A stretch of DNA of 64,000 nucleotides from Zopfochytrium polystomum (lineage: Eukaryota > Chytridiomycota > Chytridiomycetes > Chytridiales > Chytridiaceae): contig JAIVFJ010000003.1 of assembly GCA_025765615.1 (NCBI GenBank), positions 62,001 through 126,000 of the forward strand, written 5' to 3'. This document shows positions 1 through 11,145 of the stretch, in pieces. A model generated the notes under the pieces. The model saw only the letters and a program-made list of their open reading frames with translations. It was not told where the DNA came from and searched no databases. Position 1 is the first letter of the stretch, and the number at the start of each line of letters is the position of its first letter. Made by a program: the position numbers and the translations under genes.

Positions 1-535
1 GCAGTCACGTACACATTGCGCGTCACCCGGAACGGAAATCTTCTCCAACAAACGAGAAATTTGTGCCAGATTGAGAAAAGATAATCGCGCGCAGCTTGCA
101 GCTTGGCTGGGCGCCTGTTGCCCAAAACAGGACATTCGAGCTTGCACGTGGCGTGCGAAGCGCGCGATGCCCCAAATAAGGAGAAAACATCCAGCCGCAG
201 TCCCGTCAAGCCGCCCACGAAAGGAAAGAAATTTAATTTTCTCTTTCTGTCTGCTTGCGGTCGGCCAGCCACACACCACATCCCACATCCCACGCCCAGA
301 CAGACACAAACGAACAAACAATCCTCGATGCACCTCCAAACTCTCTGTCTCCACGCTACGCTGCTTGCTGTTCCTTTGACCCCAATCGACAGCCAACGAT
401 TCTTCCGGATGCCCACTATAAATACCCCACTTCCCTCGCTACCCCCTCCCCTCACAGTTCGCTACTCGTCGTCCCTCATCCTCTCTGAATACCTCATACT
501 ACCTCTAATCAAGCAACCAGACCTCTATTCCAACA
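1..535 (+). promoter_or_regulatory. Upstream region and TATA box of the first EXORDIUM-like gene
   Basis: No gene is seen in this stretch. A TATAAAT box lies at 417-423, about 113 bases before the ATG at 536, and a pyrimidine-rich leader follows it. The same spacing and an almost identical CACTATAAATAC core occur before the paralogue at 32217. A CTTGCACGTG core near 140-150 also recurs upstream of that paralogue near 31976. Confidence 0.6.
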
Positions 536-1551
536 ATGAAATTCTCTGCCGTCATCGCCGCCCTCGCCGTGGTCGCCGCCAGCTTCGTCTCGGCCGCCCC
601 GAGCCCCGTCGTCGTCGACAAGAAGATTCCCGGCGTCCGCTACAAGGACGGCGTCCAGTTCGGCCCCAACGCCCACGTCCTCGCCCCCGCCGCCGAGGCC
701 AACCACCTCGAGGCCCGCGCCTCCGCCAAGGACTTGACCTACTTTGGTGGGCCCGTTCTTAAGAACGTCGAGGTTACCATGGTACGTGCCAACCACGAAT
801 ATCTCAACCCCTTGGCCCCGTACCACCACACTCACCTCCCACCTAACCCCGTCGGACCAATCATTCCCTAACACATCCTCTCTCCGACACCCAGCTCCTC
901 TGGGGCAACGCCCAGTTCGCGACGGACCTCGCCGGCTTCTACACGGGCGTCACCAACTCGCCGTACTACGACATGCTCAGCCAGTACTCCGGCATTGGCC
1001 GCGGCACGTACAAGGGTTCGATCAAGCTCAGCGGGCAGCCATCGTCGCGGAGCCTAACGGACGAGACGGACATCCAGAACTACCTGCGGTCGCTGGTGTC
1101 GGACGGCACGCTGACGCCGAACGCCAACTCGTACTACCCGATCCACTTTGCGCCGGGGATCTCGATCACGCAGGGCGGGCAGGGGTCGTGCCAGGTGTTC
1201 TGCGCGTACCACGGGACCATCGACATTTCGGACATTTCGTCGACAAAGTACCTGTTCTACGGCGTCATCCCGGACCAGGGCGGCTCGTGCGCGGGCGGCT
1301 GCGGCTCCGCGGGTACGCTGTTTGCAAACACGTGCTCCGTCTCGTCGCACGAGCTCGTCGAGGCCACGACCGACCCCGCCGTCGGCCTCGCGACCACCTT
1401 TGCGGCCCCGCTCGCGTGGTACAACAGGGCCAACGGCGAGATCGGTGACATTTGCAACGCCCAGCAGGGTACCATTACCGGTGGGAACGGCAAGCAGTAC
1501 ACCATCCAGAAGGAGTGGTCCAACAAGGCAGGCGCTTGCGTCGCCAAGTGA
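536..1551 (+). CDS. Secreted EXORDIUM/PHI-1-like protein, copy 1
   Basis: Two exons, 536-781 and 895-1551, encode 300 residues. The 113-bp intron (GTACGT donor, CCCTAAC branch-like site, CCAG acceptor) is phase 0. The first 20 residues form a signal peptide ending SFVSA. A short pro-like segment with VVVDKKIPGVRYKDG follows, then the mature domain. The mature part has paired cysteines (CQVFCAYH), then SHELVEATTDP near residue 233, then WYN, GEIGDIC and a C-terminal VQKEWSN-like block ending in AC. The order of cysteine/His, TDP-type and Trp-Tyr blocks resembles the plant EXORDIUM / phosphate-induced protein 1 family, where extracellular growth-related roles are known. Family assignment is by motif order, so the exact activity is unknown. 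Five paralogues occur in the window. Confidence 0.85.
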
Positions 1552-1694
1552 AGGAGTGAAGACATTCTTTAGCTCTTGGTCCCCACAATCTAATTTTTGT
1601 TCTTCGTTTCATCTTTCCTTTCTTTCCTGCCTTTGAACCCGTCACATGTATCCCTGTTCTCACTGCTGGTACACATCTCTCTTGAGTAATACGT

Positions 1695-1720
1695 GGTTTT
1701 GTGCTGGTACGCTGGACACC
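1695..1720 (+). repeat. Shared 3' flank repeat of EXORDIUM-like genes, copy a
   Basis: The core GTGCTGGTACGCTGGACACC lies about 145 bases after the stop of copy 1. It recurs after copy 2 (5827-5852) and, on the minus strand, at 43897-43923 downstream of the minus-strand copy. It may be a conserved 3' UTR element or an inherited flank from duplication. Confidence 0.6.
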
Positions 1721-2209
1721 ACCTTTTCCTCCAGACCATCCTTTTAGTGCCATCCCGCTGCAGCTGTCTTCTGGTCCCACTCTAATTTCCCTCACACTTT
1801 CCTTCAAAAGAGCGGCAAGCGCTAGGGGGGCGGCCGTCCAGGAGCTATAATTACTTTCCACGCTCTTTACCGTTGTCACTCTTCTTTCAAGTGCCCAACG
1901 TTCGAAAGTTTTTTTGAACAGACGAAAAATAAAAACATTGGACTTGGAAAAGCAAAAACTGTTGAAATCTGATTGGGGAGGAAGGAGGAGCACTTTCTTA
2001 TGGGTCATAAATATATTGAAGTGCACGGAACTTGGTTGCGCGTCAACTCTCCATCCATCGGCTGCGCACGTTTTCTCGAAACAATGCCCAAAAAACTCCC
2101 ACCAATGCCAATAGCGCGCATCCGTCGTGTCCCCGCGAGAGGGTTAGGACTCGTACTCGCAACCAACCGCCACTGCCAGCTGGGGTGAAAGGGGTTGCGT
2201 CCATGCCGC

Positions 2210-2803
2210 CTACTCCATCCCGAGCAACGCTCTGACATCGTCCGGCAGCTCGACGGGGGTCTCGACCGGCAGATCGGGCACCGCCCTCGCAAGCCCCTCG
2301 TAATCCCCAGGCGCGACGGTCCTCAGCGCCTCAGCGAGCCTCACCGCGAGCGGCGTGACGTCCCTGACCTCCACAACCCACTCCTCGGCCCACCGTCTCA
2401 CAACATCCCTCCCAACGCCGACCTGGATACTTCTCCACGCACACCTCCTAATCCACGGGTCTCTTTCCGGGTCCCACTGAACCCTGACGGCCGCGGGCGG
2501 TGCGTTCGACCTCGAGTCCAGCACGACGGCGGATCTGAGGAGCGCGCAGAACCCCTCGCGACGCATGCGGATCGCGAGGACGCGGCGCTGGCGGTCGTCT
2601 TTGGAGATGGTGTGGCCGCAGCGGTACATCATCCAGTGGAACGAGGGTTTGATCCAGGTCATGCGGTGCGGGTTGAAGTCCCGGGCGGAGAGGAAGGAGC
2701 CGCCGGCGGCGAGGACGGCGTCGGCGATGGCGTGGGAGTAGGCTTGGTAGACGGTGATGGTGTCGGCGTCGTGGACGGCGCGCACTTCGCGGAGGGGACG
2801 CAT
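2210..2803 (-). CDS. DUF4291 family protein
   Basis: This single-exon gene of 197 residues starts at the Met that precedes RPLREVRAVHD. The open frame continues 33 codons further upstream but lacks family similarity there, and an A-rich CAACAA context precedes this ATG. The family signature is clear: TITVYQAYSHAIA near residues 15-27, then FNPHRMTWIKPSFHWMMYR near residues 43-61, a Lys-Asp-Asp-Arg-Gln turn, and VLAIRMRREGF. The DUF4291 family is widespread in bacteria and fungi and has no established biochemical role that I can name. Length matches the usual size of about 190-210 residues. No introns are evident, and the neighbours are EXORDIUM-like genes with no obvious functional link. Confidence 0.85.
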   Translation of the reverse strand: MRPLREVRAVHDADTITVYQAYSHAIADAVLAAGGSFLSARDFNPHRMTWIKPSFHWMMYRCGHTISKDDRQRRVLAIRMRREGFCALLRSAVVLDSRSNAPPAAVRVQWDPERDPWIRRCAWRSIQVGVGRDVVRRWAEEWVVEVRDVTPLAVRLAEALRTVAPGDYEGLARAVPDLPVETPVELPDDVRALLGME

Positions 2804-4500
2804 TTGTTGGGGGGCAAAGCTGGAGAGGGTTGTTCGTTTTTTCAAGCTGGGCGGGTTGTATTTCTGATCTCGCAGTCCAACTTCCCACGGACCGCGCCAC
2901 AATTTTACTGTGACTTAGCCGAGCTTCTCCCCACCCCGCTCATCCCCCCATACCGCCTGCCGCATCCTTCCTCTCCCTTTCCGCCGCCTCTGCAACGCCT
3001 CGCTGCCCGCCGCCTCCGCCAGCGCCCTTCACCCGATGATCGGCACCAAGTCCGTCGGGCGACCGTCCTCGACGGTCGTCGCCAGCATTGACAACGAAAT
3101 TTACTGCTTTCGATCTGTTTTTCCCACAGAAATGGAAGGTGGGTCCAAAATTACTTTCCCATGGGATACTTCATCCCTTTTCTGTCTGATGAAGTGTGCA
3201 AGCGAGCAAAGATATTGTAAGTTTCGCGAAATAAAAGTTTACGAAGTAGTGACTGCGTGAGTATATCCAGTCTAACACACCGACCCATCTCACATCTACC
3301 CCACTGACAGGAACCAACGCTTCACCCCTCTTACTCTACGAAAAGGCAGTCAGGCCAGCAGGACTCCCGCTGGCCTGCGAGCCGCGAGATTCTGTGGAGA
3401 TCTCGGCCAACCGTGACCCCTTCATGCAAACCTGCTCAAAAGCATCCAGCTTGAGCTCATGAGCTACGTAAGCGTTTTTTTTTTTTTTTTCGTTCGCAGG
3501 CAGTTTTTTTGATTGCGGAGCTCGTCTCCACACATGACGAGGTACACGTGAAACGGTCCGGTGGAAGTCGAAAGCTATGGGTGGACAGACATGTGAGTGA
3601 GTGAGAGAGTGAGAGCGAGAGAGAGGCGGCGGCAGTGGCGGGATGCAACTAACCACTCTGCCAAGCAGCCGACATGAAAATTTCAGCGCCGCCAAGCAAT
3701 TTTTTTGTTGGGTGTTAGTCACCAGCAGAAGCAGCAGCGGCAGTACACTGCACTTTTTTTGTTGGTTGGTGTGGGCGACAAAGGGAAGAGAGGAAGACAA
3801 AGGCGCGGGTTTGTTGTCTGTTTGTTTTCGGGATCCGCGATATCGTGCTGGGTTGGGCTGTTGCTTGGTTGATTGCGCGTGAATTTCGTCAATTCTTGGT
3901 GGCGTGCGGGCCGAGATCGCCAAAAACAGGCCGATGGGCGTGCATAATTTCGGTGACGCAGCAGTTGTGTGTGTGTGTTGTTTGCAACTCATCTCTCTCT
4001 GTCACTCTCTCACACACACACACACTCTCTCTCTCATTTCTCTGTTGGCTGTGGGTCCTCGTTATCTTTGACAGGGTAAAAAATGTTTGAAACTTACTGG
4101 GTCCACATCCGTCTGTCTGCAGGACTGTCTCGCCTTGGCATATGACACAAGCGACCGGTGCTGCGCGCCAAAAGCGATGGTCTTGGCGCGCCTTCGGCAA
4201 CGTGGTCCTTGCATTTCCTTTTCAGGCAACTCATTCCTTGAATGCCCAATGTTCTTGATGTTCTGTATGTTTTTTTTTTTATGCGGAAAGCCCTTTGCAT
4301 GACCGAGACAGTCCGACAGCCGAAAGAATCGTGCAATAATCTGCGGGAGACAAACAAAGACAAATCTGGCACGGCACGGCACGCGGACTGGTCCTCCGAC
4401 TGCCACCCCCGCCAAACCGCAACCGCAGCATCGACGGAAAAAAAAAAGAAAAAAAAAAAATGCAAGTGTAACAAAACAAACGGAGCAGGGCTGGCTTGCT
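2804..4500. other. Intergenic region without a supported gene
   Basis: Open frames here are short, overlap on both strands and show no family similarity. The stretch has poly-T (3476-3490), a GA-rich patch (3597-3627), CA/CT dinucleotide runs (4010-4035) and A-rich runs (4438-4460). A TTTTCAGGCAA element near 4219-4235 is shared with the promoter of the paralogue at 32217. Confidence 0.5.
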
Positions 4501-4517
4501 GTGCCGTTGCCGGCAGG

Positions 4518-4524
4518 TATAAAT
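4518..4524 (+). promoter_or_regulatory. TATA box of EXORDIUM-like copy 2
   Basis: TATAAAT lies 140 bases before the ATG at 4664, in a GGTATAAATGCGCGCC context. Confidence 0.6.
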
Positions 4525-4663
4525 GCGCGCCGTCCCAGAGCATTGACTCCACCCCCCTCAGTAGTTCAATCCCTCATCTCAGAGCGACCCCTCAACCTCA
4601 ACCTCATAGTAGTCTCCCTTGGAAACAAGAACCTCAACCAAACCCCTACTTTAATAGCAAACC

Positions 4664-5656
4664 ATGCAAATCACGGCCCTTCTCGCCTCGTTCGCGCTTA
4701 TCGCCGCCAGCTTCGTCTCGGCCGCCCCGAGCCCCATCGTCGTCGACAAGAAGATCCCCGGCGTGCGCTACAAGGACGGCATCCAGTTCGCCCCGGACGC
4801 TCACATCCTCGGCGCCCCCTCCAACTCGAGCCGCCTCCAGGCCCGCGCGTCGTCAAAGACCTTGACCTACTACGGCGGCCCGGTCCTCAAGAACGTTGAG
4901 GTCACAATTGTAAGTCACCGCGAAGTACACAACCTCGGCGCTGGATTCCTTCCCCCCCTCTGACAATCTCCCTTCAACTTCATTTCGCAAAATAAGCTCC
5001 TCTGGGGTGCCGCGTCGTACGCCTCCGACCTCGCCGGCTTCTACGCCGGCGTCGTCCAGTCAACCTACTACGACATGCTCAGCCAGTACTCAAGCATCGG
5101 CCGCGGCTCGTACAAGGGCACCATCACGCTGACCGGCCTGCCGTCCAAGAAATCCCTGACGGACGAAACCGACATCCAAAACTACCTCCGCTCGCTCGTC
5201 ACGGCCGGCACCATCCAGCCCAACGCCAACTCGTACTACCCGATCCACTTCGCCTCCGGCTACTCCATCACCCAGGCCGGGTCTGGTTCTTGCCAGGTCT
5301 TCTGCGCTTACCACGGCACCATCGACATCTCGGACATCTACTCGGGCACAAAGTACCTGTTCTACGGCGTTCTGCCCGACCAGGGCGGCGCCTGCGCCGG
5401 CGGCTGCGGCTCAGCTTCTACCGTGTTTGCCAACCTCTGCTCCGTCTCGTCCCACGAGCTCGTCGAGGCCACGACCGACCCCGCCGTCGGCGTCGCTACG
5501 ACCTACGCCGCGCCGCTCGCGTGGTACAACCAGGCCAACGGCGAGATTGGCGACATCTGCAACGCCCAGCAGGGCACCGTAACCGTCGCCAGCGGCGTCA
5601 CTTACACCGTCCAGAAGGAGTGGTCCAACAAGGCCTCCGCTTGCTCCCTCAAGTAA
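4664..5656 (+). CDS. Secreted EXORDIUM/PHI-1-like protein, copy 2
   Basis: Exons are 4664-4909 and 4997-5656, giving 301 residues. The 87-bp intron (GTAAGT donor, ATAAG acceptor) interrupts the gene at the same codon as in the other copies, just before LLWG. It has a signal peptide of about 20 residues, the VDKKIPGVRYKDG segment, CQVFCAYH, SHELVEATTDP, WYNQANGEIGDIC and a C-terminal EWSNKASAC. The mature domain is closest to the frameshifted copy at 44913-45932, with which it shares the YSGTKYLFYGVLPDQGG stretch. It faces the SDR gene tail-to-tail, and that arrangement is mirrored at 43.1-45.9 kb. Confidence 0.85.
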
Positions 5657-5826
5657 ATAGCGGAAAACGGAGCGATACTTGAGAGAGATTTCCTAATTCG
5701 TTCAGAAGGTTAATTCTATCGTCCCATCGCTCTACTCTTCTCTGTTTTTTTCTGTGGCTTTTACCATCCCCTCTGTCGTGTCGCTCTCATCTTCAAATCT
5801 CCCACCTCCTCCCCTCGAAAGTTTTC

Positions 5827-5885
5827 GGTTTTGTGCTGGTACGCTGGACACCGTAAAGTCTTTCTCTCGCCGCCTTTTTCCCTCA
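5827..5885 (+). repeat. Shared 3' flank repeat of EXORDIUM-like genes, copy b
   Basis: Matches the repeat at 1695-1720. It also matches, over a longer stretch that includes CTCTCGCCGCC, the minus-strand copy around 43870-43940. Confidence 0.65.
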
Positions 5886-6885
5886 ATTTCCATTACCATC
5901 CCGCTTTTTCTATGGTCCTCCCAACGGCGGAAAAACACCGTCGACTTAATGCCTTCCAAACCAACCATTTTCATGGTGCTCCCATGGGGATGGCCGAAGA
6001 GCGTAACTATTTCCTCACTTTCTTCGTGTCCGCTCTGTGGGTAAATCATGTTGATGATTGGCCTCAAATGAAAACGACTGGTTTTTGAAATCTCAAATTT
6101 TGTCCTAATTGAAAGTTGACGCGAGCGACCGTCGGGACTCCAGGGAAGTGCAGGCGGGGAGAGTCCAATCCGCACGCCTTTTTTGGTCTTCGACTCACGC
6201 AAACAATCCACCCCTGAAACGGAACCGAGGCTGTTCCCAATCAATACCGCGTGCAGGCGTGAGCGGTGAAGCGGCCCCGGCGCACTTCGCGAAGAAGAGC
6301 GGTAGCACTATCACGGACCAGCGCCCGCCAAGCAGCGTGTTCCCGATGCGTTCAGTCAGCAGAGGAGTAGGCAGGATGCAGTTTTTGGACCAAAGAACAT
6401 TTGGCCTTCATGTAGTGGAGAGGAATGCGAATAGCGCAAGCGATTCGTTTGAGAAAACTTACCAAAAAGTGCCATTCGCGTTCACGAAATTAGCTGTTGC
6501 CCCTCTCCTTACAAATGCACATGTGCAGTGAGAGATCACACGGGAAAACCTACCCTTTGTGGAAGTTGGGCACGCAAAACTCATTTTGAAAGTTATGCGC
6601 GAACAAGGAACGCTGCCGGTGTTCGAAGAATGGGATTGATCAGGACGATGGATGCACAGCGCAATACCGTCGAGCGAGAACGCGGGTCAGCCCCAAATTC
6701 CAACAAAAGCCCGTTAACAGGGAAAATACAAAGGTAAAGATAGAGGTTAAAGACATACTGAACGCACCATAGCTCAAAAGGAAGCGACTGGCGCTTCCAC
6801 AGCGAAATCACCGCCCTCCCTTCCCCCTCTTCCCTCGTTTCGCTAAACCCAAGTCCTCGAAGGAGGAAACAAAACAAAAAGCGCT
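5886..6885. other. Intergenic region without a supported gene
   Basis: Only short, unsupported open frames are visible. It separates the convergent EXORDIUM-like and SDR genes and probably holds their 3' ends. Confidence 0.5.
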
Positions 6886-7878
6886 CTACGCTCCTCTCGA
6901 CTTTGCGGCGGCTTCCGAAACCAGCGCCTCCGAGACGCTCCACAACCTCTCAGCCTGCTCCACGTCGTACGCCTTGGGCTGATACATCTTCCCAACCTGA
7001 CAGTCATAGTAGTACTTTCCGCCCACGAGATCCGGCCTTAGCGCCGTCAGCACGGTGGTCGCCGATCCCGTCTCGAGGGTCCTATTGTCCGCCGATACCA
7101 CGCTGAGGAACTTTTTGTTCAAGTTCCAAAAAGCCGACAGGTAATACGTGAAGCTGCTGTTGTGGCGCGCGAGCTCGGTGGCGGCGATGGTCCCCGGGTG
7201 CACGGACGCCGCGGCGACGGCGAGGCCCTGCGCGGCGCAGCGGCGGTCGAGTTCGAAGGCGAACATGGTGTTCGCGAGCTTGGTCTCGCCGTAGCGGATC
7301 CACATGCTGTACGAATTTTTTGCATCGAGGTCGTCGAACGGGATGCCGGCGGGCGGGGCGAAGAGCAGCTGCGCGAGGCTGGAGAGCACGACGACGCGGG
7401 ACTTGTCGCCCGCGGCCCTGCCCGAGCGGTCGAGTAACGGCAGCAGCCGGGTGACGAGGCGGAAGTGAGCGAGGTGGTTGACGGCGAACTGGTTCTCGAA
7501 GCCGTCGGGGGTGAGCGAGTAAGGGCATGCCATGACGCCGGCGTTGCAGATGAGGATGTCGAGGGGCTTGCCCGAGGCGAGGTAAGCGTCCGCAAAGGCG
7601 TCGACGCCGGCCACGGTCGAGAGGTCCAGCTGCCGGAAGGTGACGTTGGCGTCCGGATGGCGGTTCTTGACGGTTGCCACCGCGGCCTCGCCCTTTGCTT
7701 GCGATCGGGCGGCGATGGTGACGACGGCGCCGTGGGCGGCGAGCGCGCGCGCCGTCTCGAGGCCAAGGCCTGTGTTGGCGCCGGTCACGACAATGTGCTT
7801 GCCGGCGGCGCGGGCGGCGAAAGCGGCGGCGGCCTGCTCGGCGGTGGAGTCTTTGGTGAAGGAGAGCGGGTCTGCCAT
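6886..7878 (-). CDS. Short-chain dehydrogenase/reductase (retinol-dehydrogenase-like)
   Basis: A single exon encodes 330 residues. The Rossmann cofactor motif TGANTGLGLE lies near residues 33-42, an Arg in the AARSQAKGE loop suggests NADP preference, and LDLS, CNAGVMA and NHLAHF follow in the classical SDR order. The catalytic Ser is within VVVLSSLA and the YxxxK pair is in YGETKLAN. The most similar classical group is the RDH11-14 / WWOX-like oxidoreductases, which reduce or oxidise small lipophilic alcohols and carbonyls; the substrate here cannot be inferred. An A/T-rich TATA-like AAATAAATAAA (minus strand, about 7939-7949) lies upstream. A decayed paralogue is at 43103-43433. Confidence 0.9.
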   Translation of the reverse strand: MADPLSFTKDSTAEQAAAAFAARAAGKHIVVTGANTGLGLETARALAAHGAVVTIAARSQAKGEAAVATVKNRHPDANVTFRQLDLSTVAGVDAFADAYLASGKPLDILICNAGVMACPYSLTPDGFENQFAVNHLAHFRLVTRLLPLLDRSGRAAGDKSRVVVLSSLAQLLFAPPAGIPFDDLDAKNSYSMWIRYGETKLANTMFAFELDRRCAAQGLAVAAASVHPGTIAATELARHNSSFTYYLSAFWNLNKKFLSVVSADNRTLETGSATTVLTALRPDLVGGKYYYDCQVGKMYQPKAYDVEQAERLWSVSEALVSEAAAKSRGA

Positions 7879-8990
7879 AGCGTTGGGTTCGACCTTGTTG
7901 TGCGGGTTGATGATTGTTCGAGGTTTGTCAAAGGCAGGCAGTGTTTATTTATTTACGGAAGAGCGGAAACCGCTGGTCCGTCTGTGCGTTCTCTCTCGCT
8001 CTTTCTTACACCTGCGCATTCTCTCTCCCTCTACTTGAAAATTGCAGCCCCCAAAGCATCTCCGCAAGAGATACCCAGGAGTTATCCTTGTCTGTCCTTC
8101 CTTCTTTTCAGATTTGTCATCAAATATTACTATCACACGTGCTTGTGCTTCCTCCAACTCGACCATGTTCTACCATTAACGTCTTGCCGCTGACCTACGC
8201 CATGATTGTACTCGCAAACAGTGCCGCACTATCCTCAAGGCGGTGACACAGAGTCAGTTGCAAGGATCGCGACTGGGGGCGGGGTCGCAATCATACTGCA
8301 AGGACGGATTTGTGGTGTAAGCCCGGAATTGAGCTGAAGTCGGCTGTGTGGGATCGGGAAACGACACCCGTTCGGCTCCTAGGCCTTGGCAGATGCGAAC
8401 GACAAAGAAACCGTCAGAAGGGCTGGGGACAACCTGGCACGCCTCAAAAAAAAGAAAAAAAAGAAAAAAAAAAGAAAAGACAGTAAACGCGACATTCCGC
8501 AAGGAATATTGTGCTTTCGTCGCCATCGACATTTGCCTTTGTATTATTCGTCCGTCGAGGTTTGGATGTCTTCGATGTAAATCGCTGTCTTCTTGTTTTT
8601 ATTTTATTTCGTGAAAACTGAAGTTTGTTGTGTTGAAGACATTGGAAGCTCATTATATGCGGATACCACACTTGTGAGTGTGCGAAACAAAAAAAAAATA
8701 AAAAAATAAAAAAGAATAAAAAAAAAAGGGAAAAAAATGTAAAGAAAAGGAAAAGGAGCCCGCGGGCCTTTGCGCGCTTTCAGAGCTTGTGTGGCGCGTG
8801 GCGCGGAAGCGAGAGCGGGCAAGCGACTGCGCGTGCTGTCTTTGGTTTGGTGGTCGCTTCAAGTCTGCTGCAAAGTCCGCATATATGCCCAGATCTGTCC
8901 CGCATTGCACATTGTTGCCTGTCTTCTGAGGGTGTCTGTCTTCCGGACGAGGGGTGGGTGTTTGGACAGGAGGCACCCGCTACCGCAAGC
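7879..8990. other. Intergenic region between divergent genes
   Basis: Holds the SDR promoter, A-rich tracts at 8447-8480 and 8690-8745, and no convincing coding frame. Confidence 0.5.
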
Positions 8991-9131
8991 CGTCTCAAAA
9001 TGCTATAAATGCCGCAGCCCTGTGGTGCCCATTCAAACCAGAAAACCCCCACCCACCGAACCACGTCGCCTTCCTTCAAGTTCCTCAAGGCATCTTGCGC
9101 TGCTCCACCCCGCACCAAAAGAAATAATACT

Positions 9132-9526
9132 ATGAGCATCGAAAAGCAGTGGCCCTCACTTCACCGCGCACCGTCACTTTGCTGCGCTCTCCCTGACTCG
9201 CAGACGACGCCGACCAACAACGCAAAGTACGTTCTCCAAGCTCTCCGTTTCATCTTCCCTCCCAAAAAAAAGAAGAAAAGCACTGCACTCCAGGACCTAA
9301 CCATAAAACACCACCTTTCCCTTCAAGGTCCCTGTCGGCCCCATCCACGGTTGCCATCGCGACCGCCGCGGCCGCACTCGCACAATACCTGCTTCGCACC
9401 GTCACGGCCGTCGTCCACGGGTCCGTCTCACGGCTGTCGGCGGTGTTCGACCTCGTTGGGATTCCAAGCGCCGACGACCTGGCGGCGGCGATTGCGGCCG
9501 ACCGGGAGGCGGACTACGGGGCCTGA
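9132..9526 (+). CDS. Small two-exon protein of unknown function
   Basis: Exons 9132-9226 and 9328-9526 encode 97 residues. A 101-bp intron starts GTACGT and ends TTCAAG, and the joined frame is open to the TGA. A TATAAAT box at 9004-9010 lies 122 bases upstream, which supports a real gene. The N-terminal third is Ser/Pro/Thr-rich. The second exon has an Ala-rich hydrophobic helix (VAIATAAAALAQYLLRTV) followed by an amphipathic segment and an acidic Ala-rich end. It may be a small membrane-associated protein. I recognise no family. Confidence 0.55.
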
Positions 9527-10492
9527 TGCAGCTGGTGTACCGGTGTGTTTTCCGCTCGGAGGAATGATGGATTTACAGTAATGGGATCGATGGCGTGGTG
9601 GGCGCCTTCCCCGATCGTTCGGGTTCCCTTGTTTTCCTCGTTTTCGGCGTCACGTTTCGCACTCGAATGTTCTATCCGTTCCTCTTGTTTGTTTGCTCTA
9701 CATATCCTTGTTTTGCCAATTGGGTCTCATTTATTATTTGGCATTTGACGTGAACCATACTTCTTGCTTCTGGTGTCAAAGCTCCCCTCCTTTGTTTGCC
9801 TGGTGATCACCTTTTTTCACCAACAATAAGCACGTCTGTATTGATCGCCTCCTCATTGTGAGTTGCGCCATTAGCGCTCCTGTGAATGACGTTTGCTCCT
9901 CATCAGTGCGACAGCAAAAGGTGACAATCGCTGCCACTGGCGCGCTGTTTGGTGATCAATGAGCCAGTAGCTGAAGCAGGGTATAACCTACTGTGTGAGC
10001 GTGGAAGCCGTTTGAGGACATTGGCTCCTATTGGTTTTGGTAACTTACCACTCAGTGCTGGTTTTCGCGTGTCCATTACCTTCCTTGACGCTGAAAAATC
10101 TCGGCTTGTCTCATCGCCCTCAACCCTTTGCAAAAGGTAGCAGTGAGGACACTCTCCATCGAAACGTAGCCACGGTCCATGCTGACAGATCCGAGTGATG
10201 GATTGTATATTCTTTCGTTTCGTTGCTTATGAGAAGCATTTAAGAGGCAGAAAAATGGGATAAGGGAGGAATGGGTTAAGGCAAGAATGAGGCGTGAAGG
10301 CGACCCGATCGTTTGGAATGCAAACTGGGCTCGAGTCTAAAAGTAGGAATGAACAAAACAAACCAAAACGGGGAAGATGAACACTGGTCCATTGGGGGAA
10401 ACAAAACCGAGATGAGGAAGGTGGACGAACGGAAAAAGAGATGGGGAATCGAAATGAATAAAAAAGAAGGAATGGGGACAGTGATAGCCTCT
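9527..10492. other. Intergenic region without a supported gene
   Basis: No open frame here has family similarity or a promoter. Probable 3' ends of the convergent neighbours. Confidence 0.5.
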
Positions 10493-10963
10493 TCATCGGC
10501 CCGGCACAATATGCCTATCCGACGCGCCGTACGCGAGACAGTCCATCACGCGTCGGAACCGCTCCGCCGGCGGCGGCGCCGATGACGGCTGCCCGTCGGC
10601 GTCGAGGTGCCCGTGCCGGTGGTCGTCCTCGTCCTCGTCACAACAGATCCGCGCGTACCCGGCCTCGTGGCGACCGCGGCCAGCCAGTATCACCGCGAGT
10701 CTTCGGAGTGCGGCGGCTTTCTCTCGAGCGGCGGCGTGGTGGGCCGACGGCGGATGATCGGTGTCCTCGCGATCGAGGGGCGGGAAGGCGGTGTCGAAAG
10801 CCGGGTCTGCCGCGGAGGTGAGGATGACGGCGTCTTCGGCGCGGTGGTGGCGCGGGGAGGGGGCGGGAAGGACGCGGTCGGAGGCGCCGTAGGCGAGGGA
10901 GGAGAGGAGGCGGTGCACGCTGTCGGCAGGAGTGGTGGTGGTGGAGGCGGCGGTCGGCCGCAT
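10493..10963 (-). CDS. SLAYGASDRHI-repeat protein, member 1
   Basis: 156 residues in one exon. The protein carries the family peptide twice: LLSSLAYGASDRVL near residues 18-31 and CLAYGASDRHIVPGR at the C-terminus. The middle is rich in Ala, His, Asp and Arg and looks disordered. No signal peptide or membrane helix is visible. The promoter (minus strand, 11060-11145) has AAAGCCCTAG, then TCATTGGAC, then a CATAAATGC TATA-like box, matching the layout of the other family genes. I know of no described domain with this peptide, and function is unknown. Confidence 0.75.
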   Translation of the reverse strand: MRPTAASTTTTPADSVHRLLSSLAYGASDRVLPAPSPRHHRAEDAVILTSAADPAFDTAFPPLDREDTDHPPSAHHAAAREKAAALRRLAVILAGRGRHEAGYARICCDEDEDDHRHGHLDADGQPSSAPPPAERFRRVMDCLAYGASDRHIVPGR

Positions 10964-11054
10964 GTTTGGGTTTTGGGAGATGGAGAGGGGCTATGTGATG
11001 ATGGGATAAATTTTGAATCCTTTAGGCTTAGCAGAGTGGTAGTCGTTGGAAGGC

Positions 11055-11145
11055 TGCTGGGGGGAAGGGGTGGGTGGAAGCGCATTTATGCGGGAGATAG
11101 GTGCGGTTCCGGGCTGTCCAATGAAAATCGGGACTAGGGCTTTTT
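11055..11145 (-). promoter_or_regulatory. Promoter module of repeat-protein member 1
   Basis: On the minus strand the order is GCCCTAG, CATTGGAC, CATAAATG, upstream to downstream, then the ATG at 10963. Confidence 0.5.

Noticed and set aside
1348..1377. HELVEA as a classical HExxH zinc protease site
   Set aside because: The second His of HExxH is absent (HELVE). A metal role is possible but the classical zincin reading does not hold.
2195..3091. Plus-strand open frame of 298 codons
   Set aside because: Antisense to the DUF4291 gene over most of its length.
8780..9139. Open frames around 8.3-9.1 kb
   Set aside because: Several short frames on both strands with A/T runs and no similarity; the region is better read as promoter DNA of the 9132 gene.
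10493..10963. Family members as secreted peptide pheromone precursors
   Set aside because: Basic residues flank the repeats, but no member has a signal peptide, so classical secretion and Kex2 processing are not supported. Kept only as one of several hypotheses.
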